Assembly (NCBI GenBank): GCA_026196105.1
Contig: JAPHRK010000005.1
Location: 1 to 64,000 of the forward strand
DNA: 64,000 bases
Source: Rhodospirillales bacterium
Lineage (GTDB): Bacteria; Pseudomonadota; Alphaproteobacteria; Rhodospirillales; JAPHRK01
Direction of reading: 5' to 3'
Shown: positions 18,764 through 26,951 of the stretch, in pieces
Layout: every line of letters begins with the position of its first letter
Numbering within the stretch: position 1 is the first letter of the stretch
Notes under the pieces: model-generated
What the model was told of the DNA's origin: nothing
The model's input: the letters and a program-made list of their open reading frames with translations, nothing else
The model's database searches: none
Position numbers and translations under genes: made by a program

Positions 18764-20680
18764 ATGGCTCAAGACACCGAAACTAAAGGAAATATCGACC
18801 CATCTGAGTCTCCTACGGAGTCGCTGACCCAAGGTATTGAGGTCATCAAATCCTATTTAAAATCCCTTCCCAATAGACCCGGTGTTTATCGCATGATGGA
18901 TTCTAAAGGGAATGCCCTTTATGTGGGGAAAGCCAAAGATTTAAAAAAACGGGTCAGCAGTTATACCCGACCTCAGCGGCAAGTGATTCGAATTCTAAGA
19001 ATGATTGCGCGCACAACTTCTATGGAATTTATCACAACCCATACGGAAGCAGAGGCGCTTCTGCTTGAATCAAACCTGATTAAGAAACTGGCGCCGCGCT
19101 ACAATATTCTACTTAGGGATGATAAATCCTTTCCGCTAATCCATCTGACCAGCGCCCATGCTTTCCCTCGCGTGGTGAAGCACAGAGGAGCGCGCGCCAA
19201 AGAGGGTGAGTTTTTCGGCCCTTTTGCTTCAGCCTGGTCCGTGTCTCACACCTTAGATATTCTGCAACAAGCCTTCTTGCTTAGAACCTGTTCGGATTCG
19301 GTTTTTGACTCACGCACTCGGCCCTGTTTGCTCTATCAAATCAAACGCTGTTGTGCGCCTTGTGTGCCGGACAAAATTGACCAAGAAGATTACCTCGCCC
19401 TTGTTGATCAAGCTCGAGCTTTTCTCACAGGGCGCAGTAAAGAAATTCAAAATGAACTTTCCACTCGTATGCAAGAAGCCAGTGATGCCATGGAGTTTGA
19501 AACTGCGGCCGTTTATAGAGACCGCATCCAAGCGATGGCCCGTGTTCAGGCCAAACAAGGAATTAACCTTGTTGGGGTTGGGGATGCAGATGTTATTGCG
19601 GCCCACCAGGAAGGAGGACAAACCTGTATCCAGGTCTTCTTCTTTAGGACAAGTTTTAACCATGGCAATCGGGCCTATTACCCAAGCCATAGTAAGGATG
19701 CTGAAGTGGCGGATGTTTTGGAGGCTTTTATCGGGCAGTTCTATGCCAATAAGCCACCGCCAAAACAAATTTTCCTTAGCCATAATCTTTCAGGCTTAAG
19801 TGTTTTGAAGGAAGCTTTGGCAGTTCGCGCCGGACACATTGTGCAAATCCAAGTGCCGCAACGGGGCGAAAAACGCAAAGCCATTGATCATGCATTAGTT
19901 AATGCCAAAGAAGCCTTGGCCCGTCGTATGTCGGAAAGTGCATCTCAACGAAAACTTCTTGATGGATTAGCAGAGGCCTTAGGCTTGGAATCGACGCCGC
20001 AGCGCATTGAAGTATACGATAATAGCCATATTGCCGGCACTAATGGTGTGGGCGCTATGATTGTTGCCGGGCCTGAAGGGTTTATAAAACCCGCCTATCG
20101 TAAGTTTAATATCAAAGGTGTGGTTGAAGGAAAATTCAAAGGGGGCGATGATTACAGCATGGCCCATGAAGTTTTAACCCGCCGATTCTCTCGTGCCCTT
20201 AAGGAAGACCCAGGGCGAACCGATGGCCAGTGGCCTGATCTGGTTATCTTTGATGGCGGTAAAGGACAGTTGAGTATTGCTGTTCAAGTTTTTGAAGAAC
20301 TTGGAATTGATGATGTGCCTGTTGCCGCTATCGCTAAAGGTCCCGATCGCAACGCCGGGAAAGAAAAACTGTTCATGCCGGGGAAAGAACCAATCCAATT
20401 GGAATTTAAAGACCCGGTTCTTTATTTCCTCCAGCGTTTACGCGATGAAGCCCACCGTTTTGCTATTGGAACCCACCGGGTTAAAAGAGCAAAAGGGGTG
20501 AGTAAATCTATCCTTGATCAGGCTCCAGGTGTTGGGGCAAAGCGCAAACGAGCCCTGCTTCATCACTTTGGTTCAGCCGCTGCGGTGGCCAATGCCGGTC
20601 TTGAAGATTTGGAAGCTGTGGGTGGAATTAGCAAAGCAATGGCAAAAAAGCTCTATGACCATTTCCATTCTGGAAACTAA
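18764..20680 (+). CDS. uvrC: UvrC, excinuclease ABC subunit C
   Basis: 638 residues from ATG 18764 (a GTG sits directly before it). Makes the 3' and 5' incisions in nucleotide excision repair with UvrAB. The N-terminal GIY-YIG nuclease is at about residues 35-115 (PGVYRMMDSKGNALYVGKAKDLKKRVSSY), the cysteine cluster CLLYQIKRCCAPC and UVR motif (AMEFETAAVYRDRI) follow, then the RNase H-like second nuclease (IEVYDNSHIAGT, DLVIFDGGKGQLS) and C-terminal helix-hairpin-helix (APGVGAKRKRALL, LEAVGGISKAMAKKL). Followed by pgsA 48 bp on. Confidence 0.97.
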   Translation: MAQDTETKGNIDPSESPTESLTQGIEVIKSYLKSLPNRPGVYRMMDSKGNALYVGKAKDLKKRVSSYTRPQRQVIRILRMIARTTSMEFITTHTEAEALLLESNLIKKLAPRYNILLRDDKSFPLIHLTSAHAFPRVVKHRGARAKEGEFFGPFASAWSVSHTLDILQQAFLLRTCSDSVFDSRTRPCLLYQIKRCCAPCVPDKIDQEDYLALVDQARAFLTGRSKEIQNELSTRMQEASDAMEFETAAVYRDRIQAMARVQAKQGINLVGVGDADVIAAHQEGGQTCIQVFFFRTSFNHGNRAYYPSHSKDAEVADVLEAFIGQFYANKPPPKQIFLSHNLSGLSVLKEALAVRAGHIVQIQVPQRGEKRKAIDHALVNAKEALARRMSESASQRKLLDGLAEALGLESTPQRIEVYDNSHIAGTNGVGAMIVAGPEGFIKPAYRKFNIKGVVEGKFKGGDDYSMAHEVLTRRFSRALKEDPGRTDGQWPDLVIFDGGKGQLSIAVQVFEELGIDDVPVAAIAKGPDRNAGKEKLFMPGKEPIQLEFKDPVLYFLQRLRDEAHRFAIGTHRVKRAKGVSKSILDQAPGVGAKRKRALLHHFGSAAAVANAGLEDLEAVGGISKAMAKKLYDHFHSGN

Positions 20681-20728
20681 TGACTAGAATGCGCTCCTTA
20701 TTACCATAGCTGACTGCTTGCTTTTTAA

Positions 20729-21313
20729 ATGTATTACAACCTGCCTAATATTTTGACCTTTTCCCGGATAATTGCGATTCCGGTTCTGGTCTATTTTATT
20801 TTCCTCGAGTCCCCTTTTGGGAACTGGGCAGCTTTTGGTGTCTATACCTTTGCAAGCATCACCGATTTTTTTGATGGTTACTTGGCTCGGGCCTGGAGTC
20901 AGCAGTCCAGTCTCGGTAAATTTCTCGACCCCATTGCCGATAAATTGCTGGTCTGCGCTATTCTGATTTTGCTCGCAGGTTTTGGTCCTTTAGATGGGAT
21001 TCACATCTTACCCAGCATCGTTATTCTCAGTCGGGAAATCACCGTTTCTGGTTTGCGGGAGTTTTTGGCAGAAATCAGGGTAAGTGTACCGGTAACAAAT
21101 TTGGCTAAATGGAAAACGGCTTTGCAAATGTTTGCGCTTGGTTTTCTGGTGATTGGTGAAGTTGGTCCAACATTTGGCTCATTCACCTCAACAGAAATTG
21201 GGATTTTTGGCATTTGGGCTGCCGCCGTATTAACCCTGGTAACGGGTTATGATTATCTGCGGTCCGGGTTAAAACATATTCAACAACAAGATGAAAATAA
21301 CAGTGCTAATTAA
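20729..21313 (+). CDS. pgsA: PgsA, CDP-diacylglycerol-glycerol-3-phosphate 3-phosphatidyltransferase
   Basis: 194 residues, several transmembrane helices. Makes phosphatidylglycerol phosphate, the committed step to phosphatidylglycerol and cardiolipin. The CDP-alcohol phosphotransferase motif is intact: D46, D49, G50, A53, R54, G63, D67 and D71 (TDFFDGYLARA ... GKFLDPIADK). The N-terminus YNLPNILTFSRIIAIP is typical of PgsA. It sits between uvrC and the molybdopterin genes as in many alphaproteobacteria. Confidence 0.95.
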   Translation: MYYNLPNILTFSRIIAIPVLVYFIFLESPFGNWAAFGVYTFASITDFFDGYLARAWSQQSSLGKFLDPIADKLLVCAILILLAGFGPLDGIHILPSIVILSREITVSGLREFLAEIRVSVPVTNLAKWKTALQMFALGFLVIGEVGPTFGSFTSTEIGIFGIWAAAVLTLVTGYDYLRSGLKHIQQQDENNSAN

Positions 21314-21323
21314 GGAGCCGTGA

Positions 21324-21827
21324 GTGAAAGTCTTTGGTTTGGTAGGATGGAGTGGTAGCGGTAAAACCACTTTGATTAAGTCCCTCATCCCCGAAATTAC
21401 CGGGCGAGGTTTCACAGTTTCAACGATGAAACATACCCATCATAAGTTTGATATCGATAAACCGGGTAAAGATTCTTACGAGCACCGTCAAGCTGGCGCT
21501 ACTGAGGTGATGGTGGTTTCTGATCGACGTTGGGCTTTGATGCATGAAACCCGTGATGAACCAATCCCTTCCATGGAAGAATTGATCACCAAAATTGGTC
21601 CGGTAGACCTATTGCTTATTGAAGGCTTTAAGTCTCATGCGCATATAAAAATGGAAGTTTTTCGTCCCTCATTAGGCAAAGAGATGCGCAGTCTTGAAGA
21701 TGATAGTGTTGTCGCCATTGCCAGCGATGAAGACGTTCTTAATGCCAACCGCCCTGTGCTGGACCTTAACAACGTCCCTGCTGTGGCTGACTTTATTCTA
21801 GACCAGAGCGGTCTAAAGAAGACCTGA
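21324..21827 (+). CDS. mobB: MobB, molybdopterin-guanine dinucleotide biosynthesis adaptor
   Basis: 167 residues, GTG start behind a clear TAAGGAG site. P-loop GTPase-like protein that assists MobA in attaching GMP to molybdopterin. Walker A is GWSGSGKTTL near the N-terminus, then STMKHTHH (MobB-typical KH..H), DSYEHRQAGA and the Walker B-like DLLLIEGFK. First of four consecutive cofactor genes (mobB-moeA-moaD-moaE). Confidence 0.92.
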   Translation: MKVFGLVGWSGSGKTTLIKSLIPEITGRGFTVSTMKHTHHKFDIDKPGKDSYEHRQAGATEVMVVSDRRWALMHETRDEPIPSMEELITKIGPVDLLLIEGFKSHAHIKMEVFRPSLGKEMRSLEDDSVVAIASDEDVLNANRPVLDLNNVPAVADFILDQSGLKKT

Positions 21828-21837
21828 GGTAAAACAC

Positions 21838-23091
21838 ATGTCTCAAGCCAAAGATTGTTGCTTTTCTGGCGAAGAAAAAATGATGCCGCTGGATGATGCT
21901 ATTGCAAAGCTAAAGACAACGGTTTCTCCAGTTGTTGCAGAAGAGGCAGTGCCTTTGCGTGATTGTTTGGGCCGTGTTTTGGCCCAAGATGTCATCGCGC
22001 CCATGAGCGTGCCCCCTCACAATAATTCTGCTGTCGATGGCTATGCTGTCCAGCACCAGGATTTGCTCAGTGATGGGCCAACTACTTTACCGGTTACTGA
22101 ACGGATTGCTGCTGGTCATCCTTTAGGTCGGGCCGCGGAACAGGGTGAGGCCTTGCGCATATTTACAGGTGCGCCAGTTCCCGAAGGATCTGATACCATT
22201 GTTATGCAGGAAGATACGGCTATTGATGGAGAAAACGTCGTAATCAACCCCGGTATTAAACTTGGGGCCAACCTTCGCCATGCGGGTGAAGATATCACCA
22301 TGGGTGATGTTATCTTAAAAAAAGGCACCAAGCTCCGGCCACAGGAAATCGGCTTAGCTGCTTCTGTTGGTTGCCAATCGCTTATGACCCTTAAGAAACT
22401 CCGGGTGGCTGTTTTCTCAACAGGGGATGAAGTTAAGAACCCAGGCCAAGAGTTGGTGCCAGGGGGTATTTATGATTCTAACCGTTTCATCATCATGAGC
22501 CAACTTGAAGGCATGGGATGCGACATTACCGATCTTGGTATTCTTCCAGACCGCCTGGACCTTATCCAAGGGGCTTTAGAAAAAGCTGCTCCTGATCATG
22601 ATTTGATGATTACATCGGGTGGGGTAAGCCTTGGTGAAGAAGATCATGTGAAAGCTGCAGTTGAAGCCCTTGGTGCTTTGCATTTTTGGAAGCTGGCAAT
22701 TAAGCCCGGACGTCCAATCGCTTTGGGACAAGTAGGACAAACGCCCTTTATTGGCTTGCCAGGAAACCCTGTTGCCGCCCTTGTCACTTTCATGCGTATC
22801 GGTCGTCCAGTGGTGATGCTTCTTTCCGGGCGTGATGACATCAACCCGGTGCTCTATCAAGTGAAGTCAGCTTTTGACTTTGATAAAAAACCCGGGCGCC
22901 GGGAATGGTTGCGGGCTAAACTGATTAAAGGAGATGGGGAATTGAGCGTCGATAAATTTAAGGCCGATGGCTCAGGCATTCTTAATTCAATGGTTCAGTC
23001 CGATGGTCTGATTGAGCTGGGTGAAGATTGTACCGAAGTGAAAAAAGGCTCTTTGGTTAATTTCCTTCCTTTTAGCGAGGTTGCCCGATGA
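21838..23091 (+). CDS. moeA: MoeA, molybdopterin molybdenumtransferase
   Basis: 417 residues. Inserts molybdate into adenylylated molybdopterin. Family landmarks are PPHNNSAVDGYAV (MoeA signature), GAPVPEGSDTIVMQED, VFSTGDEV, the MoCF-biosynthesis motif ITSGGVSLGEEDHV and GLPGNPVAALVTF. The N-terminal 12 residues contain a CC pair that is not conserved. Its stop overlaps the moaD start by 4 bp (ATGA), showing translational coupling. Confidence 0.95.
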   Translation: MSQAKDCCFSGEEKMMPLDDAIAKLKTTVSPVVAEEAVPLRDCLGRVLAQDVIAPMSVPPHNNSAVDGYAVQHQDLLSDGPTTLPVTERIAAGHPLGRAAEQGEALRIFTGAPVPEGSDTIVMQEDTAIDGENVVINPGIKLGANLRHAGEDITMGDVILKKGTKLRPQEIGLAASVGCQSLMTLKKLRVAVFSTGDEVKNPGQELVPGGIYDSNRFIIMSQLEGMGCDITDLGILPDRLDLIQGALEKAAPDHDLMITSGGVSLGEEDHVKAAVEALGALHFWKLAIKPGRPIALGQVGQTPFIGLPGNPVAALVTFMRIGRPVVMLLSGRDDINPVLYQVKSAFDFDKKPGRREWLRAKLIKGDGELSVDKFKADGSGILNSMVQSDGLIELGEDCTEVKKGSLVNFLPFSEVAR

Positions 23092-23339
23092 AGGTTCTCT
23101 ATTTCGCTTGGCTGCGCAGCAAAACTGGAGTTGCCGAGGAGCTCTTAACCCCCCCCGAATCCGTGGGGACTGTGCAAGAGCTGATCGATTGGCTTATTGA
23201 AAGAGGCGCTGGTTATGCCGATGCCTTTGCGGATCTTTCTTTGGTTCGGGTTGCGGTAAATCAGGAATACGTTGATTTCTCTCATCCGGTCAAAGTGGGT
23301 GACGAGGTGGCAATGTTTCCTCCTGTGACAGGCGGCTAG
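23088..23339 (+). CDS. moaD: MoaD, molybdopterin synthase sulfur carrier subunit
   Basis: 83 residues, ubiquitin-like fold, ending in the essential Gly-Gly (PPVTGG) that is thiocarboxylated and delivers sulfur for the dithiolene. KVGDEVAMFPPVTGG is diagnostic. Overlaps moeA by 4 bp and is followed 4 bp later by moaE. Confidence 0.95.
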   Translation: MKVLYFAWLRSKTGVAEELLTPPESVGTVQELIDWLIERGAGYADAFADLSLVRVAVNQEYVDFSHPVKVGDEVAMFPPVTGG

Positions 23340-23343
23340 GGCG

Positions 23344-23808
23344 ATGATTCGGGTCCAGGCAGAAGATTTTGATCCCGGCTTAGAAATGGAAAAAATGGCT
23401 GAAGGCAACCATGCCATTGGCGGAATGTGTTCCTTCGTTGGCCTTGTACGTGATATGGACCCAAGTACCGGGGAAGACAAAGCTGTTAAATCCATGACCC
23501 TAGAGCATTATCCAGGGATGACCGAAAAGCAGTTGGAGAAAATTGAAACCCTCGCTAACGAGCGCTGGGATTTGGACGGTACTTTAATTATTCACCGTTA
23601 CGGTAAACTTAACCCTGGTGAGCGGATTGTACTGGTGGTTACAGCGTCTCGCCATCGCCAGGCAGCATTTGATTCGTGCAATTTCCTTATGGATTGGCTC
23701 AAAACCAAAGCACCATTTTGGAAGTTAGAAGAAACCCCTGATGGGGGGCAATGGGTTGATGCCCGGGAAAGCGATAATACAGCGACTGATAAATGGGGCG
23801 AAAGCTGA
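23344..23808 (+). CDS. moaE: MoaE, molybdopterin synthase catalytic subunit
   Basis: 154 residues. Forms a heterotetramer with MoaD and converts precursor Z (cPMP) to molybdopterin. GAMCSFVG-like segment appears as GGMCSFVGLVRD, followed by MTLEHYPGMTEKQL, IIHRYGKLNPGE, VVTASRHRQAAFDSCNFLMD and FWKLEETPDG, all standard. The moaA/moaC genes for the earlier step are not in this window. Confidence 0.95.
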   Translation: MIRVQAEDFDPGLEMEKMAEGNHAIGGMCSFVGLVRDMDPSTGEDKAVKSMTLEHYPGMTEKQLEKIETLANERWDLDGTLIIHRYGKLNPGERIVLVVTASRHRQAAFDSCNFLMDWLKTKAPFWKLEETPDGGQWVDARESDNTATDKWGES

Positions 23809-23836
23809 TATTAAAATATTATTTTAAAGAGTAAAT

Positions 23837-24658
23837 ATGACCATGGAAGATGACCGTTATCAAGCTATCAAGGCTTATCGCAATGAGGGCTTTGTCGACA
23901 GCAGTGATGGACGCGCCCTGAGAATTTTAGCTGAATTCATGGAGCCTCAAACGCGGTTAGATAAGTTTAAAATTCAAGATACTATCGTTTTTATGGGTTC
24001 AGCCCGCATTTTGAGCCAAGAAAAAGCTGAAATTGCGATTGAAGAATCTCAAAAAACGGGAAAAGGTAAGAAAAAAGCCAAGAAAGACCTAAAACTCTCC
24101 CGTTATTATGAAGAAACACGCCAATTAGCCTTTAAAATGACAGAATGGTCGAAATCTTTGCAAGGGGATGATCGGCGTTTTGTGGTTTGCACCGGGGGTG
24201 GCCCTGGGATAATGGAAGCCGCTAACCGGGGAGCATCCGAAGCCAAAGGGGTCAATGTAGGGTTTAATATCTCATTACCTATGGAGCAGCATGAAAATCC
24301 TTATATTACTCGTCATTTAACTTTTGAATTTCATTATTTTTTCATGCGCAAGTTCTGGTTTGCTTATCTCGCAAAGGCGATTGTTGTTGCGCCGGGCGGT
24401 TTTGGAACTTTAGAGGAATTATTTGAGCTTTTGACCCTGATTCAAACCCGCGTTATTCGAAAACATCTTCCCATTGTTCTCTATGGGACAGAATACTGGG
24501 ATAAAGTTTTTGACCTGGAAGCTCTGGCTGATTTTGGAACAATAGATCGTAAAGATTTAAAACTCTTCTTCAGGACAGACTCAGTCGATGAAGCTTTTGA
24601 TTACCTAACCAAGGAACTTCTCGAACATTCTATGCCCATTCCAGGGGCTCGGCGGTAA
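23837..24658 (+). CDS. LOG-family protein (putative nucleotide phosphoribohydrolase)
   Basis: 273 residues. Contains the LOG/lysine-decarboxylase-like Rossmann motifs VCTGGGPGIMEAANRGA and the signature PGGFGTLEELFEL, with FMGSAR at the start of the fold. LOG enzymes release ribose-5-phosphate from nucleoside monophosphates (cytokinin activation in plants, AMP or other nucleotides in bacteria). An extra Lys-rich loop (KTGKGKKKAKKDLK, about residues 72-88) and an N-terminal extension mark the larger LOG subgroup. True substrate unknown. Confidence 0.85.
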   Translation: MTMEDDRYQAIKAYRNEGFVDSSDGRALRILAEFMEPQTRLDKFKIQDTIVFMGSARILSQEKAEIAIEESQKTGKGKKKAKKDLKLSRYYEETRQLAFKMTEWSKSLQGDDRRFVVCTGGGPGIMEAANRGASEAKGVNVGFNISLPMEQHENPYITRHLTFEFHYFFMRKFWFAYLAKAIVVAPGGFGTLEELFELLTLIQTRVIRKHLPIVLYGTEYWDKVFDLEALADFGTIDRKDLKLFFRTDSVDEAFDYLTKELLEHSMPIPGARR

Positions 24659-24670
24659 GTTTATGGCAAA

Positions 24671-24710
24671 AAGAAACCCCAGCGACCACATTCGGTTGCC
24701 GGGGTTAATT
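24671..24710. terminator. Hairpin terminator between convergent LOG gene and ilvE
   Basis: AACCCCAGCGACC (24675-24687) pairs, with one mismatch and one wobble, with GGTTGCCGGGGTT (24694-24706) across a 6-nt loop. A/T-rich flanks on both sides allow it to serve both converging genes. Confidence 0.7.
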
Positions 24711-24730
24711 ACTTTATGAGCTGCAGATCG

Positions 24731-25612
24731 TTAGACGGTTTTGCCGACTTCTTTGTCGTAATCTTCAATCATCATTTGGCAAACTTTACCTGGGGTAAAA
24801 CTGTAGTCATCGATTTGACCAACAGGGGTTACCTCAGCAGCAGTCCCGGTGACGAAAACTTCTTGGGCATTGGCTAGCTCATCAAATTCGATTTCCCGTT
24901 CAACAACTTCTAGGCCACGTCGTTTTGCCAGTTCCATAACGGTTTGGCGGGTGATACCGTTGAGGAAGCAATCCGGTGTTGGTGTATGCAGCTTGCCATC
25001 GGGCATTAGCAAAAAGATATTTGCGCCCGTACCTTCAGCGAGTTGACCTTTCCAGTTTTGAAAAATGGCATCATCAAAACCTTTATCTTCAGCAGCATGT
25101 TTGCTCATGGTGCAGATCATATAAAGGCCAGCCGCTTTAGCATGAACTGGAGCCGTATCTGGAGCAGGGCGCTTCCAAGGGGATAGGGTCAGGCGAATGC
25201 CTTTGGCCCGCATTTCTGGAGAGAAATAGGAAGGCCATGCCCATGTTGCGATGGCAACGTGAGTTTTGGTGTCTTGTGCTGAAACGCCCATCATTTCACT
25301 GCCGCGCCAAGCAACGGGACGGATATATCCATCAACAATGTTGTTGGCCTCAATGGTTTTAAGGGTTGCTGCATCTAGCTCTTCTACTGTGTAGGGCATG
25401 GCCATACCCAACATAGTTGCTGAATCAACCAGCCGTTGGCTATGTTCGGTAAGTTTGAAAGCTTTGCCATTATAAACTCGCACACCCTCAAATACGGAAG
25501 ACGCATAGTGGAGCGCATGGCTCAACACATGTAGTTTGGCATCCCGCCAATCTAACATTTCTCCATCGTACCAAATTTGACCGTCACGGTCATCAAATGA
25601 GGGGCTAGACAT
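24731..25612 (-). CDS. ilvE: IlvE, branched-chain amino acid aminotransferase
   Basis: 293 residues, class IV PLP fold. Transaminates the last step of Leu, Ile and Val synthesis. LSHALHYASSVFEGVRVYNG, YIRPVAWRG, VHAKAAGLYM (PLP lysine in this segment), EGTGANIFLL and the C-terminal EVFVTGTAAEVTPVGQID are characteristic. It is divergent from the MarR-family regulator, with a perfect palindrome between them that overlaps a good -35 element for ilvE. Confidence 0.95.
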   Translation of the reverse strand: MSSPSFDDRDGQIWYDGEMLDWRDAKLHVLSHALHYASSVFEGVRVYNGKAFKLTEHSQRLVDSATMLGMAMPYTVEELDAATLKTIEANNIVDGYIRPVAWRGSEMMGVSAQDTKTHVAIATWAWPSYFSPEMRAKGIRLTLSPWKRPAPDTAPVHAKAAGLYMICTMSKHAAEDKGFDDAIFQNWKGQLAEGTGANIFLLMPDGKLHTPTPDCFLNGITRQTVMELAKRRGLEVVEREIEFDELANAQEVFVTGTAAEVTPVGQIDDYSFTPGKVCQMMIEDYDKEVGKTV

Positions 25613-25658
25613 GTAACTTTCTTTCTTAATCTAAGGGTTCACAGGAATGATGTTGCGT

Positions 25659-25687
25659 TGATTAACAGTTTCTGGCATATATGTCAA
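25659..25687 (-). promoter_or_regulatory. Candidate ilvE promoter
   Basis: Read on the minus strand: a perfect -35 TTGACA (25682-25687) and, 17 bp on, TAATCA (25659-25664) as a weak -10. This places the start of transcription about 40 bp before the ilvE ATG. The -35 lies inside the palindrome at 25680-25700. Confidence 0.5.
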
Positions 25688-25700
25688 TAATGCTGACATA
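25680..25700. promoter_or_regulatory. Palindromic operator between ilvE and the MarR-family gene
   Basis: TATGTCA-ataatgc-TGACATA has perfect 7-bp arms and a 7-bp spacer (21 bp overall), a geometry suited to a MarR-family dimer. It lies 34 bp before the MarR gene and covers the candidate ilvE -35, so autoregulation and control of ilvE are both possible. Confidence 0.6.
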
Positions 25701-25711
25701 AATTGAGGAGC

Positions 25712-25725
25712 CGGTTATTTAACCG
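25712..25725. promoter_or_regulatory. Second short palindrome in the MarR-gene leader
   Basis: CGGTT-attt-AACCG lies 9 bp before the MarR-family start codon. It could be a small leader hairpin or operator half; it is short, so this may be chance. Confidence 0.3.
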
Positions 25726-25734
25726 AACCTGATC

Positions 25735-26217
25735 ATGACAGAGCGAAAAACCCGTGCTAATCCGCTTTTCCTCCGGGAAGAAGATATTCGCCAAGGTATT
25801 GAGCTGTTGTTTTTTGCCTATCGGGATTTCACCAAAGGCCCTGACAACATGCTTGCCGATTTTGGATTTGGGCGAGCTCACCACCGTGTTATTTATTTTG
25901 TCGGACGCCATCCTGGAATGACCGTCAGTGATTTGCTGAATATTTTACAGATCACCAAACAGAGTTTATCACGGGTCTTAAAACAGTTGGTCGAAGAAGG
26001 TTTTATCTCCCAAACTCAAGGAGAAATAGACCGCCGCCAGCGTTTGCTTAACCTAACGACAAAAGGACAAGACCTGGAGCGTAAGCTTTCAGAAGAACAG
26101 CGAGAGAGGATTGCCAACGCCTATCGCAAAGCCGGAGCTGAAGCTGTTGATGGATTCAGAAAGGTGATGATGGGGATCACAGAGGAAAAAGACCATTTTT
26201 CAGGGGATGGCTCTTAA
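25735..26217 (+). CDS. MarR-family transcriptional regulator (PetP-like)
   Basis: 160 residues with winged-helix features at about 55-120: VSDLLNILQITKQSLSRVLKQLVEEGFI, then the wing GEIDRRQRLLNLTTKG (DxRxR motif). It is followed 50 bp on by an OmpR-type response regulator and a histidine kinase. The MarR-then-response-regulator order recalls petP-petR of Rhodobacter capsulatus, where both are needed for cytochrome bc1 expression; the orthology is inference from order and family. Confidence 0.82.
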   Translation: MTERKTRANPLFLREEDIRQGIELLFFAYRDFTKGPDNMLADFGFGRAHHRVIYFVGRHPGMTVSDLLNILQITKQSLSRVLKQLVEEGFISQTQGEIDRRQRLLNLTTKGQDLERKLSEEQRERIANAYRKAGAEAVDGFRKVMMGITEEKDHFSGDGS

Positions 26218-26267
26218 AGCTTATCGCTACTTGGTATAACCAGCAGAGGGTGGCATACTCTTAAACT

Positions 26268-26951
26268 ATGATAGATGATTTACCACATATTCTTGCCGTA
26301 GATGATGACAAACGGTTGCGGGAACTACTGCACAAATTTCTCTCTGAGAATGGCTTTTTGGTGACCTCAGCTGCTGATGCTGCTGAGGCGCGGGCCAAGC
26401 TCGAGTCTATTTGTTTTGATCTGATTGTTTTGGATTTAATGATGCCCGGTGAAAGTGGGTTAGAGTTTGCCCAATCTCTTCGGGAGACAAATGATATTCC
26501 CATTCTTATGCTCACAGCGATGAGTGAGCCTGATGATCGTATTAGTGGACTTGAAAAAGGGGCGGATGACTATCTCGCCAAGCCTTTCGAGCCTCGTGAA
26601 TTGCTTTTGCGTATCAACAATATTTTAAAGCGTCTTCCTCAAGTTCCTTCTGGAACCGACATACTATCCTTGGGTGAAGTGAGTTTTGATCTTAAAAGGG
26701 AAGAGTTGAAAAGGGGTGATGAAGTCATTCACCTGACCGAAACCGAAAGCGCCTTGCTCAAAATCTTGGCGAAATCACCAGACCGAATTTTAAGCCGTGA
26801 TATTCTGTGTAAAGAAAGTGGGACCGAGAGCGAAGGGCGTTCGGTTGATGTGCAGGTGACAAGGTTACGCCGTAAAATTGAAACGGACCCGCGCCAACCT
26901 CGATATTTGCAAACTATTCGAGGCCAAGGCTACAGGTTGAGGCCTGACTAA
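26268..26951 (+). CDS. OmpR-family response regulator (PetR-like)
   Basis: 227 residues. Receiver domain 1-120 with acidic pocket DDD at 12-14, phospho-acceptor Asp56 in VLDLMMPG, Thr in LMLTAMSE and Lys in YLAKPFEPRELL; winged-helix DNA-binding domain 135-225 (LTETESALLKILAKSPDRILSR, VDVQVTRLRRKIE, TIRGQGYRL). The stop codon directly abuts the ATG of the histidine kinase, so they are a cognate pair. Confidence 0.9.
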   Translation: MIDDLPHILAVDDDKRLRELLHKFLSENGFLVTSAADAAEARAKLESICFDLIVLDLMMPGESGLEFAQSLRETNDIPILMLTAMSEPDDRISGLEKGADDYLAKPFEPRELLLRINNILKRLPQVPSGTDILSLGEVSFDLKREELKRGDEVIHLTETESALLKILAKSPDRILSRDILCKESGTESEGRSVDVQVTRLRRKIETDPRQPRYLQTIRGQGYRLRPD

